From: Prevotella sp. P3-122
GTDB lineage: Bacteria > Bacteroidota > Bacteroidia > Bacteroidales > Bacteroidaceae
Direction: 5' to 3'
DNA: 64,000 nucleotides
Assembly (NCBI RefSeq): GCF_002251365.1
Contig: NZ_NPJH01000038.1
Coordinates: 31,417 to 95,416, forward strand
This document shows positions 53,443 to 61,553 of this stretch, one piece after another; positions within the stretch are counted from its first letter, which is position 1; every line of letters starts with the position of its first letter. Made by a program: the position numbers and the translations under genes. The notes beneath the pieces are model-generated. The model was not told the origin of the DNA, searched no databases, and was given only the letters and a program-made list of their open reading frames with translations.

Positions 53443-55914
53443 ATGAAAAGATTATCGATGACAATGATGGCCGGAATGGTGCTCCTTGCTGCCAATGCGC
53501 AGGTAAAGGGCAATGCCGGCTACCCCATTTCTCCTGTTCCTTTTACCTCGGTTAAGGTTGTGGAGAACAGTTTCTGGGGACAGCGTCTGGAGGCAAGCCG
53601 GAATGTAACCATTCCGCTGGCGTTCAGCAAGTGCGAAAGCGAGGGCAGGTACAAGAATTTCGAGAGAGCCGTGCATCCGAGCGATGACTATAATGTCACG
53701 AAGCTTATGCCGTTCTCATTCGATGATACCGACCCATACAAGACCATAGAGGGCGCAAGCTATATCCTGCAGACCTATCCTGACGCCAAGCTCAAGGCGT
53801 ATATCGACTCTGTGCTCGGCATCATTGCTCCTGCTCAGGAGCCGGACGGATATCTGTATACGGCCAGAACCATGAACCCCAAGCATCCGCATAACTGGGC
53901 TGGTAAGGAAAGATGGTCGAAGGAAGAGGACCTGAGCCACGAGCTGTATAACCTCGGACACATGGTCGAGGGTGCCGTGGCCCACTATCAGGCTACGGGC
54001 AGCAGGAAGTTCTTGGACATCGCCATTAGATATGCCGACTGCGTGGTCAAGGAAGTCGGAGATAAGCCAGGACAGGCATGCGTGGTGCCGGGACACCAGA
54101 TTGCGGAGATGGCTCTGTGCAGGCTGTACCTCGTAACGGGAAACAGGAAATACCTGGATGAGGCGAAGTTCTTCCTCGACTATAGGGGAAAGACAAGCAT
54201 CAAGCAGGAGTACTCGCAGAGCCATAAGCCCGTCGTTGACCAGGACGAGGCCGTGGGACATGCAGTAAGAGCCGCATACATGTATGCGGGTATGGCCGAC
54301 GTGGCAGCACTCACCGGCGACTCGGCGTATATACACGCCATAGACAATATCTGGGACAACATCGTATGCAAGAAACTGTATATAACAGGCGGTATCGGAG
54401 CTACTGCCAGTGGAGAGGCTTTCGGACCAAACTACTACCTGCCAAACATGAGCGCATACTGTGAGACCTGCGCCGCCATAGGTAATGTGTATGTCAACTA
54501 CAGGCTCTTCCTGCTGCATGGCGAGTCAAAGTATTATGACGTGCTTGAGAGGTCGCTATACAATGGACTCATCAGCGGAGTGTCGCTCGACGGTGGAGGC
54601 TTCTTCTATCCTAATCCGCTGGAGTCAATGGGACAGCATCAGCGCCAGCCGTGGTTCGGATGTGCATGCTGCCCAAGCAACATCTGCCGCTTCATACCCT
54701 CTCTGCCAGGATATGTGTATGCAGTAAAGGACAGAAATGTGTATGTAAACCTGTTCCTAAGCAACTCAAGCACACTGAAGGTGGCAGGAAAGGATGTGGC
54801 TCTGACGCAGGCTACGGAATATCCATATGATGGTGACGTGAGACTCACCATCAACAAGAATTCTGCAGGACAGTTCGCATTGAAGATAAGGGTGCCGGGA
54901 TGGGTGAAAAACAAGCCTGTGCCAAGCGACCTCTACAGCTACAGCGACAATAAGAGGCTTGGGTACTATATCTCCGTGAACGGTACAGAAATAGGTTCCG
55001 ATAACGGCTGTATCACGGAAGACGGATATTTCACCATAACAAGGAAGTGGAAGAAGAATGATGTAGTAAAGATACATTTCGATATGGAGCCACGTACCGT
55101 CAGGGCAAACAACCTTGTTGAGGAAGACCGCGGTATGGTGGAGATTGAACGCGGACCGTTAGTGTACTGTGCAGAGTGGCCGGACAATAAGTTCGACATA
55201 AAGAATATTATCATCAACCAGAACCCGAAGTTCGACATAGCCGAGCAGACACTCGACGCCTTCATCCCGGAGGCAAGTAAGCAGAAGCTTACGGCATACA
55301 AGGGTATGAGGATAAAAACACTGTCTACCAATGCGCAGACGCTTGCTTTCGACAAGGCTGGCAGACTGGCTACCACTGACGTTAAGCTGACTCTCATCCC
55401 GTATTATGCATGGTGTCATAGAGGAAATGGTGACATGAAGGTGTGGCTGGCACAAGACCTGAAGGCTACACGGCCTGCTGAGCCTGCAACGCTGGCTTCT
55501 ACGAGCAAGGTGGCCTCGTCAATGAATATTCCTGCTCTCAGCAGCATCAACGACAGACTGGTTCCGAAGGACGGCAGCGACCGCTCCATTCCATATGCGC
55601 ACTGGTGGCCAAAGAAGGCTTCCACGGAGTGGATAAGCTACGATTTCGAGAAAGAGGCTAAGGTGCAGAGCTGTACCGTATACTGGTTTGACGACCAGCC
55701 GTGGGGAGGATGCTCCGTGCCTAAGAGCTGGAAGGTCTACTACAAGGACAACAGCGGCAACTGGACTCCCGTAGAGGGCGCCGACGCTTATCCTCTTGCC
55801 AAGGGGGCTGCCTGCACGGTGAACTTCGAACCTGTTACGACAAAGGCCCTAAAACTGGAGGTTACTCTGCCTGACAACCTGTCGGCAGGCATCTTCGAGT
55901 GGAGTGTGAGGTGA
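53443..55914 (+). CDS. GH127 beta-L-arabinofuranosidase (second copy)
   Basis: 823 residues from the ATG at 53443 (MKRLSMTMMAGMVLLAANAQ); the frame extends only two codons upstream to a TTG. The GH127 active site is complete: YCETCAA followed about 65 residues later by CACCPSN. A C-terminal discoidin-like module (WISYDFEKEAKVQSCTVYW) matches the first copy. The two GH127 proteins are clear paralogues but differ throughout, suggesting different linkages. Confidence 0.88.
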   Translation: MKRLSMTMMAGMVLLAANAQVKGNAGYPISPVPFTSVKVVENSFWGQRLEASRNVTIPLAFSKCESEGRYKNFERAVHPSDDYNVTKLMPFSFDDTDPYKTIEGASYILQTYPDAKLKAYIDSVLGIIAPAQEPDGYLYTARTMNPKHPHNWAGKERWSKEEDLSHELYNLGHMVEGAVAHYQATGSRKFLDIAIRYADCVVKEVGDKPGQACVVPGHQIAEMALCRLYLVTGNRKYLDEAKFFLDYRGKTSIKQEYSQSHKPVVDQDEAVGHAVRAAYMYAGMADVAALTGDSAYIHAIDNIWDNIVCKKLYITGGIGATASGEAFGPNYYLPNMSAYCETCAAIGNVYVNYRLFLLHGESKYYDVLERSLYNGLISGVSLDGGGFFYPNPLESMGQHQRQPWFGCACCPSNICRFIPSLPGYVYAVKDRNVYVNLFLSNSSTLKVAGKDVALTQATEYPYDGDVRLTINKNSAGQFALKIRVPGWVKNKPVPSDLYSYSDNKRLGYYISVNGTEIGSDNGCITEDGYFTITRKWKKNDVVKIHFDMEPRTVRANNLVEEDRGMVEIERGPLVYCAEWPDNKFDIKNIIINQNPKFDIAEQTLDAFIPEASKQKLTAYKGMRIKTLSTNAQTLAFDKAGRLATTDVKLTLIPYYAWCHRGNGDMKVWLAQDLKATRPAEPATLASTSKVASSMNIPALSSINDRLVPKDGSDRSIPYAHWWPKKASTEWISYDFEKEAKVQSCTVYWFDDQPWGGCSVPKSWKVYYKDNSGNWTPVEGADAYPLAKGAACTVNFEPVTTKALKLEVTLPDNLSAGIFEWSVR

Positions 55915-56009
55915 TGTGACTCAATCTCTGAACTACAGCTGACAATTTTTACAGGCGGGTCCTACTGATTTTACAACTTTTTTGAGAAAGGACTTGTATT
56001 AAGTACTAT

Positions 56010-56216
56010 GGTGTACAGTTTGATGTACAAAAATCAGTAGCAACGCCCTGAACCAAAGGTCGCCGGCTGAAAGGAAAGGCAAAGGGCAAAAGCACATAGC
56101 CCAGGGTAAAGCGTAGCGACACCCTGGGCTATGTGCTTTTGCGCTTACAGCGCGACTATCACCGACATGAACTTCAGAATTAGGATATCCAATTTTTGTA
56201 CATCAAACTGTACCCC
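56010..56216. repeat. Miniature inverted-repeat element, best preserved copy (B)
   Basis: The left end GGTGTACAGTTTGATGTAC and the right end, its inverse, form terminal repeats of about 24 bp. The right arm continues for about 75 bp with the same sequence as the left arm of the element at 47770. The centre holds the CCCAGGGTAAAGCG...CACCCTGGG hairpin. It ends a few bases before a truncated ATPase fragment. The gap 55915-56009 before it shows nothing. Confidence 0.8.
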
Positions 56217-56227
56217 CTTCTTATTAG

Positions 56228-56398
56228 CCGAAGGTTCCATACGAAAAGAAGCTACGCCAGCGGATGACAATCTTCCGTGAGGCTACGAAATGTACAAAGG
56301 CACTGGTGAATACGTTCGTTGCGACATTCGGTGTGGCTGACGGAATGCAAAAGAGCATTGTAAACAGCGAAGTGACATTAAATGAACTTTTCAATTGA
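56228..56398 (+). pseudogene. C-terminal fragment of an AAA-type ATPase
   Basis: An open frame without start reads PKVPYEKKLRQRMTIFRE, then ALVNTFVATFGVADG and VNSEVTLNELFN to a stop. This is the usual end of the Bacteroidota ATP-binding proteins of the archaeal-ATPase/DUF234 kind. Everything upstream is missing and the edge coincides with the miniature element. The rest of the gap to 56535 holds no gene. Confidence 0.6.
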
Positions 56399-56535
56399 CT
56401 TGAAGAGTGTCTTCGCTGGGCGAAGTGGCTGAGCCCAACGGGTTCATTCTTTGTGGAGGAATTGTTTCTCTTTCCACGACATATTTTTGAGTACATGAAC
56501 TATATGTCAGTAGAAACATCGAACATTTTACTGAC

Positions 56536-58683
56536 ATGGGAAAGATTATTAGATTTGTACTTGTGACCCTACTGACAGTAATGTCATTGACAACGCGGGC
56601 ACAGGAGAAGGATACGTTGAAGGTGCAAAGTGATTCTGTGGCACGAAACGTGTCGCTGAAGGAGGTGAGCGTGGTTGCTTCGAGCATTCGTACGGAGGGT
56701 GACAGGACCACGGCATTTATTACGAAGGAAATGCGACGTGGGGCACGGAACACGGCACAGATGCTGGGAAATATCCGAGGTCTGACTTGGAATGCGGTGG
56801 ACAACAGCGTGGAGTATAACGGAAAGCCAAACATCATTGTGCTGGTGGATAGTCTGGAGAAAGGTTACAGCTACGTGATGAACCTGCATCATCTGAGGTT
56901 TGAGAAAGTTGAAATCATTGATCAACCGAAAGGGAAATACGAGGGATATGATGCACTCATCAATCTGGTGACAAAGAAAAACTATGAAGGCTATGAGGGC
57001 TATCTGCGCACCAGTACAAGACTAATGCCTGCCGGACCGAATGCAGGCAAGTTCCTTTGGTTTGTCAATAGTGGTGCTTTCACTTACACGAGAAACAAAT
57101 GGAATTTTGTTGCCAACGTGACGAGAATGTCTGATAACAAGAATGTACTTCAGGAGTGGTATGAACGCACTTACCCCATGCAAGAGCTGACGGAGCGAGT
57201 ACTGCACAATGACGAGACGAACGAGAAACTGTTAGACAATGTGGACTATCAAGTGAATCTTTCAGTGGACTATCAGCTCAATAAGAACCACTCCTTGTCG
57301 TGGGCTTACGTATATGACTACAACCGGGACGAGAACCAGCTAAACTATCTGTTGGAGCAGCGACACATGAATATTGGTACTATTGATACATTGGACGTGC
57401 ATAGCATCAACAACACCTCCAACCACAACCATAGCACTGCCCTGTTCTATCGGGGACGGTCAGGAGCGTGGAGTTATGAAGCAGACATCAACTATGTGTA
57501 TAATCGAAACACGCCCGATAATACCTTTCAGCGTGGCTCGACCTTTACTCTGCTCAACCACTATAACGACCACATGTACTATACCCGCTTCCGGTCTGGA
57601 GCAAGGCGCAGTTGGTATGACAACCGTCTGCAACTACAATTTGGCTATCACAACACATGGAAAGATTACGAACGCAAGGACTTCGATAGTCAGCAACAAC
57701 TTAACAATAACGGATTTCTTCGCAACAATGGATGGTTTAACCTCTGGGGGCGGCTCGACAGCATTGGCCACAACACAGCATCTGTTGGCGGCAGGATAGA
57801 ACAGGTACATGTATGGAGTAACGGCATCGGAGATAACCAGTTGGTGTGGTCAATCAGCGCAATGTATTGGCACAAACTGACAGAGAAGAACTGGATTCGC
57901 TTTAACTACGACTACGGCATCGGTCATCCCAACCAAAACCAGACATCGGCCTACGGTTACTTCACCGACTCGCTTACATGGAGCGGTGGCAATCCGTTTT
58001 TGCGCCACAGCGTCAGCCATCAGTGGAAGGTATGGTTCGATGCCTGGTGGTGCTTCAATGCTCAGGCAGGTGTGACCTACGCGCCCAACACCATTACTGC
58101 CATAAGCGAACTGCGGCACGGAAGTCTGCCCAGTGGTGTGGATGGTGACTACGTTGCCAGCACATACGTCAACTCGCGTTACCTCTCGCCGTGGGTCAGT
58201 GTGTCGTTCACCAAGCGTTTCGCCAAAGACTTCGTCTATAAAGCTGACGCGCTGGCTGCCATGCCCAGTGCCAAGTATGGGGATTTCAGCCAGCATGGCC
58301 ATGAGTTACGCTTTAAGACCTCGCTGCAATACTACAACCGCAAGTATCACCTGACAGCCTTTATGGCCTACGAGATGAACCACAATAAGATGGTTACTCC
58401 ACAGACTTATTCAATCAACGACAAAGATGATTTGCTCTATATCTCCATCGACAAGACTTTTTTTCATGACCGTCTAACCCTGAGCTTCTTGGCTCTTTCC
58501 CCTCTCAAGTGGGGCGATGGCATCAGCAGGACTACAGTCGTATCGCCAGCCATTCAAAGCACCAACTATTTCAATTCGTGGGAGAGCAACAACCGTGGTG
58601 CCCTTCAGTTTACCCTCGTCTATCGCTTCATGGGCGGCAAGTCGGTGAGAGAATATAAAAGGGAAATGTCGGACGAAAGATGA
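56536..58683 (+). CDS. TonB-dependent outer-membrane beta-barrel protein
   Basis: 715 residues with a signal peptide (cleavage near TRA-Q). A plug-like domain (LKEVSVVASSIR...FEKVEIIDQPKGKYEG) is followed by a long barrel of alternating aromatic strands. It lacks the N-terminal carboxypeptidase-like domain of SusC proteins and has no SusD partner, so it belongs to the simpler outer-membrane beta-barrel group. The substrate is unknown. It precedes an ECF sigma factor gene by 75 bp. Confidence 0.8.
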   Translation: MGKIIRFVLVTLLTVMSLTTRAQEKDTLKVQSDSVARNVSLKEVSVVASSIRTEGDRTTAFITKEMRRGARNTAQMLGNIRGLTWNAVDNSVEYNGKPNIIVLVDSLEKGYSYVMNLHHLRFEKVEIIDQPKGKYEGYDALINLVTKKNYEGYEGYLRTSTRLMPAGPNAGKFLWFVNSGAFTYTRNKWNFVANVTRMSDNKNVLQEWYERTYPMQELTERVLHNDETNEKLLDNVDYQVNLSVDYQLNKNHSLSWAYVYDYNRDENQLNYLLEQRHMNIGTIDTLDVHSINNTSNHNHSTALFYRGRSGAWSYEADINYVYNRNTPDNTFQRGSTFTLLNHYNDHMYYTRFRSGARRSWYDNRLQLQFGYHNTWKDYERKDFDSQQQLNNNGFLRNNGWFNLWGRLDSIGHNTASVGGRIEQVHVWSNGIGDNQLVWSISAMYWHKLTEKNWIRFNYDYGIGHPNQNQTSAYGYFTDSLTWSGGNPFLRHSVSHQWKVWFDAWWCFNAQAGVTYAPNTITAISELRHGSLPSGVDGDYVASTYVNSRYLSPWVSVSFTKRFAKDFVYKADALAAMPSAKYGDFSQHGHELRFKTSLQYYNRKYHLTAFMAYEMNHNKMVTPQTYSINDKDDLLYISIDKTFFHDRLTLSFLALSPLKWGDGISRTTVVSPAIQSTNYFNSWESNNRGALQFTLVYRFMGGKSVREYKREMSDER

Positions 58684-58724
58684 AAAAGAAAATAAAAACG
58701 AGCTGTATAGTGCGACATATTTCT

Positions 58725-58732
58725 TACCTTTG
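58725..58732 (+). promoter_or_regulatory. -7 box before the sigma factor gene
   Basis: TACCTTTG lies 26 bp upstream of the sigma factor ATG with a weak GCTG at the -33 distance. The sigma operon may thus be started separately from the barrel gene. Confidence 0.5.
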
Positions 58733-58758
58733 TGACTATATAATAGAAAGAACCTGAG

Positions 58759-59325
58759 ATGGAGATTGACGACAAGACACTAATAGCACGCATATTAAGT
58801 GGCCAAAGGGAGGATTTCCGCCACTTAATGCGCCGGCATGGAGGCACATTGCTTGCTTTCATTGAGAGTGTCATCGGCAATCGCGAAGAAGCGGAGGACA
58901 TCGTGCAAGAGACTTTCATCAATGCATTCCGTTCTCTCCGTCAGTATGACGACGGCAAGGCATCGTTCGCCACATGGCTCCACCGCATAGCATACCACGA
59001 GGCGATTCGTCGAATGAAACGACGACGGTTTCCAGCGCTCTCATGGGATGAGGACGAAAGGCTGTTGAAATATGCCGAAGAGACTGATGCAGACGACTGG
59101 TTGAAAGACATTGCCGAGGAGCGACTGCAGAGACTTGACAAGGCCATCAGCCTGCTGTCCGAATATGACCAGATGCTCCTGCGGCTCTACTACGAAGACG
59201 ACCGGGCTCTGAAGGAGATAGCCTACATACTCGACAGTGAGGCCAGCATACTGGCAAGCCGGCTACGACGAATCAGAAACAGACTAAAAAAAGAATTGCA
59301 AAGAACAGATGAAGACATCAAGTGA
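58759..59325 (+). CDS. RNA polymerase ECF-type sigma factor
   Basis: 188 residues. Region 2 covers about 20-90 (EEAEDIVQETFINAFRSL, FATWLHRIAYHEAIRRMKR) and region 4 about 125-182 (LSEYDQMLLRLYYEDD, LKEIAYILDSE, LASRLRRIRNRLKKEL). An acidic linker separates them. The gene overlaps the next one by 17 bp, so sigma and its probable anti-sigma are co-translated. Confidence 0.9.
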   Translation: MEIDDKTLIARILSGQREDFRHLMRRHGGTLLAFIESVIGNREEAEDIVQETFINAFRSLRQYDDGKASFATWLHRIAYHEAIRRMKRRRFPALSWDEDERLLKYAEETDADDWLKDIAEERLQRLDKAISLLSEYDQMLLRLYYEDDRALKEIAYILDSEASILASRLRRIRNRLKKELQRTDEDIK

Positions 59326-59833
59326 CATAAAGCCCAAAGACGACGCACTCCGTCAGCTCATGCACCGCAGGAAGGAACGCCGCCCAATGACAGAACTCCC
59401 CAGGGAAATTGAGGACAGGGTGATGGAGCGGATTGCTGCAATAGAGAAAGCTTCTGTCCCAAGAGCCAAAATTGTGCAGTTATGGTTTCTTCGTGCTATG
59501 AGTGCAGCCGCTGCTGTTGCATGCATCTTCTTTCTTGTGGAAACGATGATTCCAGAAGAGAAGGAAGAGTCATCAAATGTTGTAGCAAAAACAGAAGTCC
59601 CCAAGCCTGTAGAGCAAGAAGCAGAACCAGAAAAAGAACATCCTCAGATTGCAGAAGTGAATCCGCTTCCCGCTCAAAGAAAGAAGCCAACGCCCAAGAC
59701 TAAGACTAATGTCATTGCGACTTTAGAGGATAATCCTCTTGCAAAGGCCGAAGCCGATGTGTGCATAGACTGCGAGATGGACGCTATGGACGATGAATTG
59801 ACAGCCATGATTAATGAATTTGAAAACCAATAA
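59309..59833 (+). CDS. Single-span membrane protein, probable anti-sigma factor
   Basis: 174 residues. A basic cytoplasmic N-terminus (about 1-50), one membrane span (about 63-80, AMSAAAAVACIFFLVE), then a Pro/Glu/Lys-rich outer segment and an acidic end containing CIDCEMDAMDDE. No zinc-binding HxxxCxxC is seen. Position and topology fit an anti-sigma factor; the family is not one I can name. Confidence 0.6.
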   Translation: MKTSSDIKPKDDALRQLMHRRKERRPMTELPREIEDRVMERIAAIEKASVPRAKIVQLWFLRAMSAAAAVACIFFLVETMIPEEKEESSNVVAKTEVPKPVEQEAEPEKEHPQIAEVNPLPAQRKKPTPKTKTNVIATLEDNPLAKAEADVCIDCEMDAMDDELTAMINEFENQ

Positions 59834-59841
59834 GAAACAAT

Positions 59842-61212
59842 ATGAAGCGCTTTGTTATATTTCTATTACTGCTCTGCCCAATGGGCATGCAAGCACAGTC
59901 AACAACTGAACGAGCAGTTGACAGCATTATGAACTATCTGGCCTTGAATTGCCTCGACGGTTCTTTTGTCATTGAGAGCAATGGGCGCAACCATGCAACA
60001 CGTGGCGAAATCACTATCGACAACGGACCAATGGCGGCTACGATAAAACTCATCAATGGCATCCGACCTTATATAGATCAGCTGCCCCACCTGCGGAAAA
60101 TGACCGATGAAAGGGCTGGTGAGGTGTTCGAAGGTCGCATCGCCATGCGGCTACAGCCAGAGCCAGGAGACACGTCGGCCTACTTCCTCATGACCTACAA
60201 CCGTTCGAAGATGACGTTCAAGTACGGCGTGAACAGTCCTGGCAGCATCAGCCTGACCAGTAGCTCCGCAAAAGGGTCGGGCGTAGGCTTCAGCCAAAAG
60301 GGACTGTCGGCAGAGGAAGCTGCTCCTCTCACACATCTTTACGAGGAGTTCACCCATCGCAAGGATGCTCGCATAGTTGATACTGTGTTCGTATATGATG
60401 GAGATAAAGACTATGAGTGGTGGCTTGGAGCCACAGGGGAGCGCAGCCGCACCAAAGCTCAAATCATCTTGCTGCCATCGCCAACGCTCAAGGACATGCA
60501 GGAGTGGCTAAACGTAGTGAACCGATATGGTAGGCACCCTGATGTGACCCTGTTCCAGAGCAACCGCATGATTCGTGGCGATGTCTATCTGGCGAGCAGC
60601 ACCTGCTCGCTCATCGTAGGTGGTGATTTCCACCTATACTTGGCAGGTCTTTATCACGGGTATTTTTGCCTTGTCCGCGTGATATCACGCTCCGACCAAC
60701 CTGGTGAGGTCGTGCCTGGTTTCGCAAGACTTATTGACCATCTGACAGGGGCTGAACAAACCGTTCACTTCGCAACAGGCCATCCTACCAAACTCGTCCA
60801 ACTGATGGAGAAAGAAATCTCGAACTTACAATCACAGGCTGGTGCGGAGGTTATCGACACACTCTTCCTCAGCAACGACCACGAAGGGCATATTTGGTGG
60901 ATGGGCATAGACAGTCGCTGTCCCACCCGAGCCTGTATTGTTCGCGCCCCATCATCAGAGAAAGAGTTCGCCTCACTTCACCAACGCATTCGCAAGTCTA
61001 TCGATAATATTGTGAACTATCAGGCATGGACAGACGATGACACCGATGAAGACCGAAGAATCTTCCTCTGTTGGACAGATGAAAAGCAGCAGCTTCATGC
61101 CTATGTCATCTACTATATGATAGCCACTCACCATCTCGTCATTGAACGCGCTGACGGTGAGGAGTCTAGCAGCATCTGCATCCCTCACTACAAGCAGAAG
61201 TGGTTTGATTAG
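59842..61212 (+). CDS. Secreted protein with an internal duplication, ECF operon
   Basis: 456 residues with a signal peptide (cleavage after MQA). Two halves share a pattern: VDTVFVYDGDKDYEWWLG (about 175) and IDTLFLSNDHEGHIWWMG (about 345), each followed by a xxRTKAQIIL / PTRACIV strand and a helix. The N-terminal domain (RAVDSIMNYLALNCLDGSFV) resembles DUF4252-like small secreted proteins sometimes encoded with ECF sigma factors, but I cannot be certain. It follows the anti-sigma-like gene by 8 bp. Confidence 0.65.
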   Translation: MKRFVIFLLLLCPMGMQAQSTTERAVDSIMNYLALNCLDGSFVIESNGRNHATRGEITIDNGPMAATIKLINGIRPYIDQLPHLRKMTDERAGEVFEGRIAMRLQPEPGDTSAYFLMTYNRSKMTFKYGVNSPGSISLTSSSAKGSGVGFSQKGLSAEEAAPLTHLYEEFTHRKDARIVDTVFVYDGDKDYEWWLGATGERSRTKAQIILLPSPTLKDMQEWLNVVNRYGRHPDVTLFQSNRMIRGDVYLASSTCSLIVGGDFHLYLAGLYHGYFCLVRVISRSDQPGEVVPGFARLIDHLTGAEQTVHFATGHPTKLVQLMEKEISNLQSQAGAEVIDTLFLSNDHEGHIWWMGIDSRCPTRACIVRAPSSEKEFASLHQRIRKSIDNIVNYQAWTDDDTDEDRRIFLCWTDEKQQLHAYVIYYMIATHHLVIERADGEESSSICIPHYKQKWFD

Positions 61213-61220
61213 CCAAATAA

Positions 61221-61388
61221 ATGAAAGAATCACGTATTCCTTCCCCTATACAAACAAGCACTATTGCGTTGTTGCGAGCAGCCTACGGCGACATTAAGAA
61301 CAGAGATTTGTTGCTACAGTATGCTACCTCATCCGCAACCGAAATGTTCTGGATTTTAGCATCGGGTAATCCTGTAGCTCATTGGTAG
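61221..61388 (+). CDS. 55-residue peptide of unknown function
   Basis: An ATG frame beginning 8 bp after the previous stop encodes MKESRIPSPIQTSTIALL...NPVAHW. It has no signal peptide and no recognisable family. The composition is normal for a coding sequence, and the spacing suggests it could be the last gene of the ECF operon, which ends at the terminator at 61510. It may equally be the broken start of a longer gene. Confidence 0.35.
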   Translation: MKESRIPSPIQTSTIALLRAAYGDIKNRDLLLQYATSSATEMFWILASGNPVAHW

Positions 61389-61509
61389 TCTGGCGAAAAA
61401 AAAAGAGTTGCACCACCTCACGGCGGCACAACCCGGCAAACTTAAACAACCAATAAAAGAAATAGATTGTCTTATTCGGATTTCGCAAGTAGAGTGAAAT
61501 ATTAGAAAA

Positions 61510-61550
61510 GCGTCCGCAAGTGGAGTGTATACCCTTGCGGACGCCTTTTT
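61510..61550 (+). terminator. Strong intrinsic terminator at the intron insertion site
   Basis: An 11-bp stem, GCGTCCGCAAG / CTTGCGGACGC, followed by CTTTTTTTAT. The group II intron begins at 61554, directly after the T-run. Confidence 0.9.
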
Positions 61551-61553
61551 TAT

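Noticed and set aside
59482..59703. Arg/Ser-rich plus-strand frame inside the anti-sigma-like gene
   Set aside because: It is a shadow of the real frame, which has start, overlap with the sigma gene and a membrane span.
61360..61420. Possible tRNA gene or half-tRNA (CCTGTAGCTCATTGGTAG resembles a tRNA D-arm)
   Set aside because: No anticodon arm, no GGTTCGA-type T-arm and no matching acceptor strand follow within tRNA length. The match is limited to about 18 bases.
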